From: Desulfovibrio sp.
GTDB lineage: Bacteria > Desulfobacterota > Desulfovibrionia > Desulfovibrionales > Desulfovibrionaceae
Length of the DNA: 64,000 nucleotides
Direction of reading: 5' to 3'
Assembly (NCBI GenBank): GCA_030145055.1
Contig: JAQYWK010000001.1
Location: 806,001 to 870,000 of the forward strand
Position numbers and translations under genes: made by a program. The notes under the pieces are model-generated. The model was not told where the DNA came from. It did no database searches and worked only from the letters and a program-made list of their open reading frames with translations. This document shows positions 35,398 through 43,490 of this stretch, one piece after another. Each line of letters opens with the position of its first letter. The first letter of the stretch is position 1.

Positions 35398-37824
35398 TTA
35401 CCATTTAAATTTCATTTCAAATATTTCAGAAACGCGGTGGTAGCGATAAAGGTCGAAAATGCCTGCTTCTACCGGATCTTCTTTTAAGAATTTTTGATTA
35501 TGCCAGTCAGATTCTATCCAGAAATTGGGGCTTGTTCTTCTTGCCACGTATTTTGAAGCTAAGTTGAAGTACCCAATTTTATCTCTTAATTTCACTAGTT
35601 CATCCGCAAAGTCATCAACTCCATTAATATCAACTTTTACAAAAGAGTTCGGATAGCTGCCTATGTAGCCTTTTACAACAGTTAAGGTATCATCCTCAAT
35701 GACTCTTCTCCGTTCTTCATCAAATAAAAACGAGTTGTTACTAAGGGCCTTGTTGCGAATGACAGTATAAATAAGATCTGTTTTGTCATTGCCTGTGTCC
35801 ACATGAACAAAAGCTACATCGGGAATAAGTTGCACCTGCTTTCCACGAAGTTGTGCAATTTTCCAGAAAGCTTTGTCGGCTCTGCGCTCAAAAGGATTAG
35901 ATGTCGTGTCGGAACATTGTCCATCCGGGCAGCCACCAAGGGAGATATGCTCTTTTATTGGAATCCCTACATGTTTATTTATCATGCTGAAGAATTCAAT
36001 CTTTGGGTCGTCGGTGGAGAATGTTACATTGGTTTCGAGCTTCATGCCGTGAAGACCCATTTCAAATTCTTTTTGATATTCGTCCTTAGTGTCTTGGTAC
36101 CAATCGCTACGGATTGCTATGCGTTTGTTCTGCGGGAGGAATTTTAGCAGGTTATTTTCTCCCTCAATTCGCAGGTAGTCCATATAAAGGCGAGTTTGTA
36201 ACTGGTGACCAACATTTCCAAAGATATTAAAGCCTGCGACCAGCAGGTAATGTATTCTTTCAAGCATTGGGTAGTCGATGACCCAACCTGTTTTTGGGTT
36301 CTCCCCGACAAATCCTTTTACCACACTTGCGCTGTCGAAGTGTCTGAATACGGTCAGCAGAGCGTTGTTATTTTTGTGTCCGTCGCCATCCCAGATGTAC
36401 GAGAGATCCCATCCCTTATTGTCAGGGAAGAGGGCTTGTTCGTACTTTTCTTTGGCGGTTAGGTACTCTTGCTGCTTGCCGTTGAATTCGTACCAGAGCG
36501 TAACGAGTCTAATGGTGCTTTCTACGGACGTTGGCAAAGCTAGATTGTCGCTGACTCTGTCTAAAAAAGCGGTGTCATCGCTGACGGTAACTTTATCCGG
36601 GTTAATAAATGATACGAAGAAATGGTCGTTTATAACGTTCAGCGCAATCTGCCCACGGCAGACAGGACCTTTAATGAATCCTTCGATGGTATATTTTGCA
36701 TTTTCGAGCATGAATTTATAGCGCGATTTCGCCGGAATTTCTCGGAACACTTTAAAAGGGTTTGAAGCATAACCTATCTCGTATCCGGGTAGTGATGTTA
36801 CTTGGTATTCTGTTTCGAAAAATAGTTCGTTGTATTTGTCCATAGTTGTTTCATCAATTGGATAAACCGTATGGTTTTTTGCAACAACAGTGCTGACAAC
36901 AGGTCTTAAGCGGTAGTAAAATTTATCAGGGCCGGGATCGTCGTAGGGCCTGTCAGTACTTAGCTCAATAATAGGTTCTCCGGATGGTGTTTTGGATCTG
37001 ACCATGCGGTAAAATTCGCGTTCGTCCAGGCTTTTGAAATGAATGTGCGCCATGAATAAATGTTCATAAATATATCTGGAAACAAGCTGTTCTTTAAGCG
37101 AATCTTTGTTGAAATAGTCCTCCCATTTAGTAATGATATTTAGCGCTTTTTGGGACGGTTCAGGGCGCGCTGTTATTTTAGATCCCTGCTCAATCCAATC
37201 TGTTAGGACTTTGTGCTCATCTGCATTTAGTCCGGGAAGCGCGTAAGGCATTCCCCACAAAGGATATTTTTCTTTGTAGTCAACAAAATCTTCAGTTGTT
37301 GTGCAGGCTCCTTCTTTATCCAGTCCGATATCAAAGGTTGCGGGTAGTAAATCTGAAATCGGTTGAGGGTTGTTCTTTTTTAATTCCAACATGAGGCTGA
37401 TCAGTGAATTCTGAACATTCGCTTTCGGAGTTTGATTACGCTCATTCAGAATTGGATGAAATTCAAGTGCACGCCATTCTCTAGTTGAGGTCGCATCAAT
37501 AAAGATCCGCGTTGGTGTGGCCCGTAAGATCCTGGATCCATCGTAGATCATATTTTTGCTGCCGCCCCGGTCAATCCCCTCAAAACTGGTCAGTTTCACC
37601 TGACACGGGGCATCATAGCAACTGTGGCAAACGTCGCAGCGTCTTTCTAAAATAGGTCGTACGTCATTATAAAAGGATATGTCGCCTGGAGGAATAGCCG
37701 TTACCCTGCGGTCTATCGCCGTAACCGGACCATATGCTTTGTTGAATTGGGAATCGCGGTAGTATGATGTACAGCCCACAAGTAGGGCTATCAGTAGAAA
37801 AGATAAGGGGATTAATTTGTTCAT
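35398..37824 (-). CDS. cti: Fatty acid cis/trans isomerase (Cti), haem lipoprotein
   Basis: Converts cis-unsaturated fatty acids of membrane phospholipids to the trans form, stiffening the membrane under solvent or heat stress. The 808-residue protein begins with a lipoprotein signal (LIPLSFLLIALLVGCTS). It has the c-type haem motif typical of Cti, RRCDVCHSCYDAPCQVKLTSFEGIDRG, followed by MIYDGSRILRATPTRIFIDATSTREWR, which matches Pseudomonas Cti well. Known Cti proteins are periplasmic; this one appears lipid-anchored, which would hold it at a membrane. It is co-transcribed, after a 26-bp gap, with a second haem-motif lipoprotein. Confidence 0.92.
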   Translation of the reverse strand: MNKLIPLSFLLIALLVGCTSYYRDSQFNKAYGPVTAIDRRVTAIPPGDISFYNDVRPILERRCDVCHSCYDAPCQVKLTSFEGIDRGGSKNMIYDGSRILRATPTRIFIDATSTREWRALEFHPILNERNQTPKANVQNSLISLMLELKKNNPQPISDLLPATFDIGLDKEGACTTTEDFVDYKEKYPLWGMPYALPGLNADEHKVLTDWIEQGSKITARPEPSQKALNIITKWEDYFNKDSLKEQLVSRYIYEHLFMAHIHFKSLDEREFYRMVRSKTPSGEPIIELSTDRPYDDPGPDKFYYRLRPVVSTVVAKNHTVYPIDETTMDKYNELFFETEYQVTSLPGYEIGYASNPFKVFREIPAKSRYKFMLENAKYTIEGFIKGPVCRGQIALNVINDHFFVSFINPDKVTVSDDTAFLDRVSDNLALPTSVESTIRLVTLWYEFNGKQQEYLTAKEKYEQALFPDNKGWDLSYIWDGDGHKNNNALLTVFRHFDSASVVKGFVGENPKTGWVIDYPMLERIHYLLVAGFNIFGNVGHQLQTRLYMDYLRIEGENNLLKFLPQNKRIAIRSDWYQDTKDEYQKEFEMGLHGMKLETNVTFSTDDPKIEFFSMINKHVGIPIKEHISLGGCPDGQCSDTTSNPFERRADKAFWKIAQLRGKQVQLIPDVAFVHVDTGNDKTDLIYTVIRNKALSNNSFLFDEERRRVIEDDTLTVVKGYIGSYPNSFVKVDINGVDDFADELVKLRDKIGYFNLASKYVARRTSPNFWIESDWHNQKFLKEDPVEAGIFDLYRYHRVSEIFEMKFKW

Positions 37825-37850
37825 TATTTGCCCGTTTGTTAAGCGGTTGA

Positions 37851-39470
37851 TCAGTTATGGTTGTTAACGTGTATATTTTTAATCGCATCCGGCCTGATAT
37901 TTAAAAATTCAGGAAGATTTGCTGCATATTCTTTACTGCTGAAGCGCGAGAGAAGAACAGGCGGACTATCTGTGCCGTCCTCATCTATATGAGTCAGGAA
38001 AATTTCGGTATATTTTGAATTTGTCTTGGAACTGAAAATCATCCATTTCCCGTTTGGTGAAAAGCTATGCCAAGAGTTGAAGGATGCGCGATTGCAGTTC
38101 ATTTTTCTCGGGGCTCCACCTTTTGCGGGGACTATAAATAATTCGCTATCAGGCTGAAGCATAATTCCAGTTTTACTTTGTGTAAATACTATCCATTTGC
38201 CATCTGGGGAGTACCTTGGGAAGTAGTTGCTTTTTCCATTGCTACTACCCCCTTTAAGCGGCTTAGGTTGTCCGCCGTTTCCTTCATTGAAAGGTACTGT
38301 ATATAAATCATATTGAATAGGAAATTGCTCGTTCAGTTCATGAATGTTTTTATTTTCGAAGTTGGTTTTTATTTTGAAAACATCTTCATGGTAACTATTC
38401 ATGGTTTCGGACCGCGCAAAAGTAATGGTCTTCTCGTCGGGACTCCAAGCAGGGTTGGTTTGCACATAGTCTAGGCTGTCTGCGCCGGGGATGAGTTTTA
38501 TCTTTTTCGTCTCAGCGGAGTAGCAGGCTAGAACTCCGTATGTGGGGAAAAAAAGTTGGCTGTATTTGTCGGAATTAGTCACTGCTGAATATGAAATTTC
38601 GTTAACTGTACTGGCTAAATATTTGCCGGAGGGCGAGAGTCTGGCGAAGAGTCCGCGTGTTTTCGGCAAGACTACGGATTTTGGTAAATCTGTCCATGTC
38701 ATAAAATCTTTATCTGTAAGAAAAATATTCTCACTCACTTTTGCAACAAACTGAGCACCGCTATCGCCCTTATAGTTTAATTCCATACTGATCAAACTTC
38801 CGTCTTTTGATCCCTGATGACAGTTTGCGCAGGTATTCAAGTTTTCCAAAATAACAGGGGGTTCATCATATGATGATATATCGCCGAGTCGCCATTTTAA
38901 CTTGCGAAATGTTTTAACCTCTACCTTAAAAGGAAGCGGAACCTGTCTATATAAAATAGCTCCGTCAACTTGGTCTGTTGATGTACTTATCTTCAAGCTT
39001 GAGGCAGCGGTTATGACTTTTTTCCCCTCGTGACTCTTGAACCCGTATATAGAAATGGTTGCGGTCCCTTTGACCGAATTCGCTTTAATTGTTTCCCATA
39101 AATTCCGATTCGGCTCATATGATGATTTGGAGCTGTATGCGTAAATCGGAGCTCGTCCGTTACTGAAAGTAAAAGCAATGAACCAACCGTTTGAGCCTGA
39201 CCCCTTGTCCTTCCAGATTATTTGCGTTGCGGCTATTTTTGGCGGGAAAATAGCACCATTGACTGGGCGCGTTATCTCCAATTTTGGAAATATATAAGGT
39301 ATACCTTCTATTACGAGCTTTTGCAGAAAGGATTTTGTATCCTCTCGCATTGATTCAGGAGGACGTCGGTGGCTGTCCCATACCCATTTTTTTTGGGCGC
39401 ACCCAGCTATAGCCATGGTCATTATTGCAATAAAGAGCGTCGTTAATATTATTTTTGCGTTGTTTTTCAT
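37851..39470 (-). CDS. Lipoprotein with c-type haem motif and TolB-like beta-propeller
   Basis: A 539-residue secreted lipoprotein (lipobox MTMAIAGC-AQ). About residue 215 it has a single haem-binding motif in LENLNTCANCHQGSKDGS. The C-terminal half contains WD40/PD40-type blades of the TolB class: SPDEKTITFARS, YSPDGKWIVFTQSK, FSPNGKWMIFSSKT. It probably sits in the periplasm or on the outer membrane. It lies directly upstream of cti in the same operon. The propeller could be a docking or sensing platform and the haem an electron carrier for the isomerase; both roles are inferred. Confidence 0.85.
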   Translation of the reverse strand: MKNNAKIILTTLFIAIMTMAIAGCAQKKWVWDSHRRPPESMREDTKSFLQKLVIEGIPYIFPKLEITRPVNGAIFPPKIAATQIIWKDKGSGSNGWFIAFTFSNGRAPIYAYSSKSSYEPNRNLWETIKANSVKGTATISIYGFKSHEGKKVITAASSLKISTSTDQVDGAILYRQVPLPFKVEVKTFRKLKWRLGDISSYDEPPVILENLNTCANCHQGSKDGSLISMELNYKGDSGAQFVAKVSENIFLTDKDFMTWTDLPKSVVLPKTRGLFARLSPSGKYLASTVNEISYSAVTNSDKYSQLFFPTYGVLACYSAETKKIKLIPGADSLDYVQTNPAWSPDEKTITFARSETMNSYHEDVFKIKTNFENKNIHELNEQFPIQYDLYTVPFNEGNGGQPKPLKGGSSNGKSNYFPRYSPDGKWIVFTQSKTGIMLQPDSELFIVPAKGGAPRKMNCNRASFNSWHSFSPNGKWMIFSSKTNSKYTEIFLTHIDEDGTDSPPVLLSRFSSKEYAANLPEFLNIRPDAIKNIHVNNHN

Positions 39471-39603
39471 TATTTATTTTTGATAGTATCACGCCGTTAT
39501 TTGGTGTTCAATCCACAGATTAAGGCTTTTAATTATAAGTTTACATGTTTTCCTTTAGCATACCGAGTGGACAAAAGAATCGTATAAATTTAGATTAGTG
39601 GTT

Positions 39604-40914
39604 ATGTATACACTGATAATAAGAAAAAGTAATATTCATATTTTATTTATGCTTGTCATGCTTTCCTTTGTTGCAGGCTGTTCAAGCAGTGGTCCCTCTA
39701 CGTTAAATTTGATGCCTGCTCCTTCGATATACAACCCAGAGATCGAAGAGGCATTGAATATAACCAAGGGTGTTCTGGTTCCTCCCACTGAGATTTTCTA
39801 TGCGACCAACCGTGCCCCAGCTGTTGCCAATTCTACTCAATACAGCGGAGATCGTGGTGGTGTGCTGCGTTTTGGAGAGGCTAGGATTATGATGGGAAAA
39901 GGTGAACATACTTTTGAAGAAGTTCGCGAAATTTCACTGCTTAAAAATCGTTCTGAAGAATATCCACTTAGTGTTACAGATGTGCATGAATACGGCCTAT
40001 TCAGTAAAAGTTTGAATTCGTTCTATGCAGAGGAAGTTTTAAAAAGTGGGCGAACTGCTCAAGATGACCAGTTTGCGAAGCGTATAAATGAAACACTCGC
40101 GAATTCGTCTCGCAAAGATGTATATATATATGTGCATGGATACAAAGTTGATTTTGATAATCCGATCTTAGTTGCTTCAGAGCTGTGGCATTTTCTTGGG
40201 TATGAGGGGGCCTTTGTGGCCTTTTCATGGCCTTCAACTCCCCGCACTATGGCCTACCTTGCCGATTTAGAAACGGCAGAAATATCATCTTACCAGCTTC
40301 GAAGGTTGATATCATTTTTATCAGAGAATACAGACGCGGAGCGGATTCACATTATGGGGTATAGTGTCGGAGCTCGTATAGTTGTTAAGAGTTTATCTCA
40401 GCTCAGTCTTACTCGCAGGTATGGCGGTGAAAAATTAAGGATTGGTCATGTAATGCTTTTCGGGAGTGATCTCGATGCAGATATGTTCGGAGCGAATATC
40501 AATGAGGGATTGCTTGATATCGTAGATGATATAACTTTGTATATTTCAGAGAATGATCAGGCTCTTGCTTTTTCCGGGTGGATCTTCAGTCGTTCAAGAC
40601 TTGGGCAGTTGGCTAGTGAAATCACTTTAACCGTGAAACGATTTCTTGAGGGTAACCCAAAGCTGAGTGTCGTGGATGTGACCAAAGCATCTGCCTCCGA
40701 TACTGGAAACGGGCATGCATATTTTCGGAAAAGCCCGTGGGTCAGCAGTGATGTTCTAATGAGCCTGAAATATAATCTTAAACCGGGGGAGCGCGGTTTG
40801 AAGAGAGAGGATTATGGCCCTATCTGGACATTTCCAGAAGGCTATATGGAAAAGCTGCATGAAAGGATAATGCGGAGGCTTGCCATGAAAAGGGCTAAGG
40901 GTGTGAATCCATAA
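39604..40914 (+). CDS. DUF900 family alpha/beta hydrolase lipoprotein
   Basis: A 436-residue lipoprotein (signal ILFMLVMLSFVAGC-SSSG, lipid-bearing Cys26 from this start). It contains the DUF900 alpha/beta-hydrolase fold: PTEIFYATNRAP at the N terminus, VYIYVHGYKVDFDNPILVASELWHFLGYEGAFVAFSWPS, and the nucleophile elbow IHIMGYSVGARIVVKSL with catalytic serine. Later HVMLFGSDLDADMF and GHAYFRKSPWV supply likely acid and histidine. Substrate unknown; an envelope lipid or ester is plausible given the divergent cti operon. The track starts at GTG 39598; I prefer the ATG two codons later. The 3' end overlaps the convergent gene by 20 bp. Confidence 0.87.
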   Translation: MYTLIIRKSNIHILFMLVMLSFVAGCSSSGPSTLNLMPAPSIYNPEIEEALNITKGVLVPPTEIFYATNRAPAVANSTQYSGDRGGVLRFGEARIMMGKGEHTFEEVREISLLKNRSEEYPLSVTDVHEYGLFSKSLNSFYAEEVLKSGRTAQDDQFAKRINETLANSSRKDVYIYVHGYKVDFDNPILVASELWHFLGYEGAFVAFSWPSTPRTMAYLADLETAEISSYQLRRLISFLSENTDAERIHIMGYSVGARIVVKSLSQLSLTRRYGGEKLRIGHVMLFGSDLDADMFGANINEGLLDIVDDITLYISENDQALAFSGWIFSRSRLGQLASEITLTVKRFLEGNPKLSVVDVTKASASDTGNGHAYFRKSPWVSSDVLMSLKYNLKPGERGLKREDYGPIWTFPEGYMEKLHERIMRRLAMKRAKGVNP

Positions 40915-41548
40915 CCTTTGCTATTTGTCGATCTATATATTTTTTTATCAGGTAAGCGACAATCGGGTATGACAGCCATGAAATTTCCCATGCAATTGTT
41001 CCTACAAAGGCAAACGGGATGGAGATACATGCGGCGATTGGTTCAGGTAGAATCGTAACTTTCATATATGGAATATTGTTTTTTGGCATATCACTGTCGA
41101 TCAGGTCTTTTTTGATTGAAGCATAATGCCAGCCCCACATAGAGGTGAAACCGACCAGTGCAAGGGATACCGATTGCATCAGTAGCGCTGACGGGTCGTT
41201 GTTAAATCTAAGCCCCATGCTCATGAAATGAAAGTACGTAAGCAGCAGAAATAGCTGAACCACTGATATAGCTGTATGTTTGTTATCTGTCGAAACCAGA
41301 TGGCTAAATAGTCGATTATTTTGGCCCCAGTATATGACTATAAAAATCAATCCAATAACGAATGTCGCTAAATCGTCTAAATTTACAGTCAAAAGTTCCC
41401 AGACAGTCTTTACTTCGGGATAATTTTTTACATCAGGCAGCATCATAAAAATTTGCCAAAGTAAAATCGCAAAAACAACGTCCATGAATACTTTCAACCG
41501 CGGTAGCTGTCTTGCGTGCCGTTTCTTTAGATACTCTTCCTGATTCAT
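40895..41548 (-). CDS. TMEM175/DUF1211-like integral membrane protein
   Basis: A 217-residue protein with about six membrane helices (VFAILLWQIFMML, DLATFVIGLIFIVIYW, SVVQLFLLLTYFHFMS, MQSVSLALVGFTSMW, PEPIAACISIPFAFVGTI, SYPIVAYLIKK). The first helix begins RLKVFMDVVFAILL, close to the RxxxFSD signature of bacterial TMEM175-type potassium channels. Channel activity is possible but not shown. Monocistronic, with its own promoter region, and convergent with the DUF900 gene (3' ends overlap). Confidence 0.72.
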   Translation of the reverse strand: MNQEEYLKKRHARQLPRLKVFMDVVFAILLWQIFMMLPDVKNYPEVKTVWELLTVNLDDLATFVIGLIFIVIYWGQNNRLFSHLVSTDNKHTAISVVQLFLLLTYFHFMSMGLRFNNDPSALLMQSVSLALVGFTSMWGWHYASIKKDLIDSDMPKNNIPYMKVTILPEPIAACISIPFAFVGTIAWEISWLSYPIVAYLIKKYIDRQIAKVMDSHP

Positions 41549-41867
41549 AATGCCTCTCCAATTATATTTACTGCTGTTCTGACTTATATCATATTAAATG
41601 TGGTGATTTGGTTGTTTTATTAACTCAAGGATTCATTTCCTGACCGTGTTAGATAATAGGTTAGTTTTTATGTGTGTGCAAAGTTTTAAAACTTACAGGT
41701 GAAAGAGTTAAAACAAAACTTTAAATGCTTACGATGAACGGCTCAGAATAGTTTGTGTAATTTCTTTGTTTTGTTTTCTATGTTTTGGAAAAGGTGTATA
41801 ACGAAAGTACGAGGACGATAGTTCTCTTATTTTGATAATTAAGATTTAATATAAAAAAGGAGCAATC
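41549..41867. other. Divergent intergenic region upstream of the cupin gene
   Basis: A 319-bp AT-rich spacer with no supported gene. It contains a perfect 14-bp palindrome AAGTTTTAAAACTT (41681-41694), a possible operator, and a related AAAACTTTAAA about 25 bp further on. A TATAAC hexamer near 41800 could be the -10 of the cupin gene, but I see no good -35. Confidence 0.35.
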
Positions 41868-42245
41868 ATGGCTGATCCAAACTTTCTCAAAAAAGTGCCA
41901 AATCCTGTTATTATTAAGAATATTGATCATGGAAAAGTTGTAAGTCTAGTTGATCTTGTCACATATCAAGAAGGGCAGGTTGTTAGTAGAACCCTGTCTC
42001 AGCATAAAACAGTGACCCTGACCCTATTCGCTTTTGATGTGGGTGAAGGTATCAGCACTCATACTACTCCGGGGGATGCGATGGTTCAGGTGCTTGATGG
42101 CACAGCTGAAGTCACAATCGGAGATGAGGTGTTCACTGTTAAAGCAGGCGAGTCAATTGTAATGCCTGCAAACGTTGCTCATGGACTCAAGTCTAAGGAG
42201 AGGTTTAAAATGCTTTTGACTCTGATTAAAGAAAAAAAAGTATAG
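41868..42245 (+). CDS. Small single-domain cupin protein
   Basis: A 125-residue protein that is essentially one cupin barrel: EGISTHTTPGDAMVQVLDGTAEVTIGDEVFTVKAGESIVMPANVAHGLKSKERFKMLLTLI. The two cupin motifs are present, with metal-binding candidates His, His and the later His in ANVAHGL. Such proteins may bind a metal or small ligand; no reaction can be assigned. AAAGGAG ribosome site. It ends in a strong terminator, so it is independent of the efflux genes downstream. Confidence 0.9.
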   Translation: MADPNFLKKVPNPVIIKNIDHGKVVSLVDLVTYQEGQVVSRTLSQHKTVTLTLFAFDVGEGISTHTTPGDAMVQVLDGTAEVTIGDEVFTVKAGESIVMPANVAHGLKSKERFKMLLTLIKEKKV

Positions 42246-42264
42246 TTATAAATTGAGATTAAGT

Positions 42265-42297
42265 GGGAGAAAGCCTTTGTAGGCTTTCTCCCTTTTT
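42265..42297 (+). terminator. Rho-independent terminator after the cupin gene
   Basis: GGGAGAAAGCCT-TTGT-AGGCTTTCTCCC is a perfect 12-bp stem followed by TTTTTA on the plus strand. Confidence 0.93.
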
Positions 42298-42329
42298 ATT
42301 TGTTATTTTGAGGTTTCTGGAGATTTTAA

Positions 42330-43490
42330 ATGCGTAAAAAATGTTTCTTGGTTGGTGGTAGCGGAGTAGGCCTTACCTTGCTGATTCTATGGTTGGCAGG
42401 TGCTTTTAATTCAGGTGTTATTCAGCAGGGAAGAATCGTTCCTACAAGATCTGCGGAAGAACCCGCTTTGACCGTGGAGGCGCAGCTTGTCACTGTACCT
42501 GTTATGTATGAAGCTGTAGGTACCGTACGTCCGAAAACCGAGACAAATATTGAATCGCAAGTTACCGGAAAAGTATTGAAAGTGCTTGTCCGTGCAGGGG
42601 ATAAAGTAAACAAGGATGATGAGCTTATTGTGCTTGATAGCAGGGGTTTTCAAACCCGTCTTGAAAGTGCAGAGCAGGGACTGAAATCTGCTGAAGCTTT
42701 ACGCAGGCAGGCTGCTGAATCTATTAATGCAGCGAGAGCGGCATCCTCCAAAGCTACTTCAACATGGAAGCGAATCAAAATTCTGCATGAAGATAAGGTG
42801 GCAACACTTGATGAGCTTGATCGCATGGAGTCAGACTATTTACAGGCGAAAGCATACCTAGCGCAGGCTGATGACGGTTTTACCGCTGCATCCGCGAGAG
42901 TAAAGCAAGCCCTTAAAGGAGTTGAAGAAGCTCGAATTAATCTCGGCTACACAAAAATTTTAGCTCACACTGACGGAGAGGTCGCCAGACGTAAGGTAGA
43001 GCCGGGCGACATCGCTTTTCCCGGTAAGAGTCTCATGCTTATTCAGACGAGTGAATCTCTCAGGCTCGAAGCTCTAGTTCGTGAAGGAGTCATCGGAAAG
43101 GTTCGGCCCGGAGTAAAGCTGACAGTAGAGATCGGTGCCCTAGGTGAGAGATGTGAGGGCATTGTCGAAGAAGTTGTGCCGTCTGCGGACCCATCAACAC
43201 GAACTTTTCTTGTTAAGGTTGGGCTTGAGCAGTTGCCCGGTTTATATCCCGGAATGTTCGGCCGGTTGCTTGTTCCCATCAGAGAAAAGGAAATCGTAGT
43301 TGTGCCTGAACGCGCTGTTTCCAGAGTGGGCCAGCTTGAGACCGTTTTGCTTAATACGAGTGAAATTTGGGAACCTGTGTATGTTCAGACAGGGCTGATA
43401 TATGACGGCAACATTGAAATTATGTCCGGCCTGCGAGGCAATGAGACTGTCGGTATGACAGCTCTGGAACCGGGCGGAGAACTGAAATGA
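42330..43490 (+). CDS. RND efflux periplasmic adaptor (membrane fusion protein)
   Basis: Periplasmic adaptor of a tripartite RND pump, 386 residues, with an N-terminal membrane anchor (VGLTLLILWLAGAFNSGVI). Biotinyl-lipoyl halves flank a helical hairpin: VRPKTETNIESQVTGKVLKVLVRAGDKVNKDDELIVLD, coiled coil ALRRQAAESINAARAASSKATSTWKRIK, then ARINLGYTKILAHTDGEVARRKVEPGDIAFPG and the beta-barrel and membrane-proximal domains. It overlaps the pump gene by 4 bp (ATGA). No outer-membrane TolC-type gene is adjacent, so an unlinked one must be used. The substrate cannot be read from sequence. Confidence 0.93.
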   Translation: MRKKCFLVGGSGVGLTLLILWLAGAFNSGVIQQGRIVPTRSAEEPALTVEAQLVTVPVMYEAVGTVRPKTETNIESQVTGKVLKVLVRAGDKVNKDDELIVLDSRGFQTRLESAEQGLKSAEALRRQAAESINAARAASSKATSTWKRIKILHEDKVATLDELDRMESDYLQAKAYLAQADDGFTAASARVKQALKGVEEARINLGYTKILAHTDGEVARRKVEPGDIAFPGKSLMLIQTSESLRLEALVREGVIGKVRPGVKLTVEIGALGERCEGIVEEVVPSADPSTRTFLVKVGLEQLPGLYPGMFGRLLVPIREKEIVVVPERAVSRVGQLETVLLNTSEIWEPVYVQTGLIYDGNIEIMSGLRGNETVGMTALEPGGELK

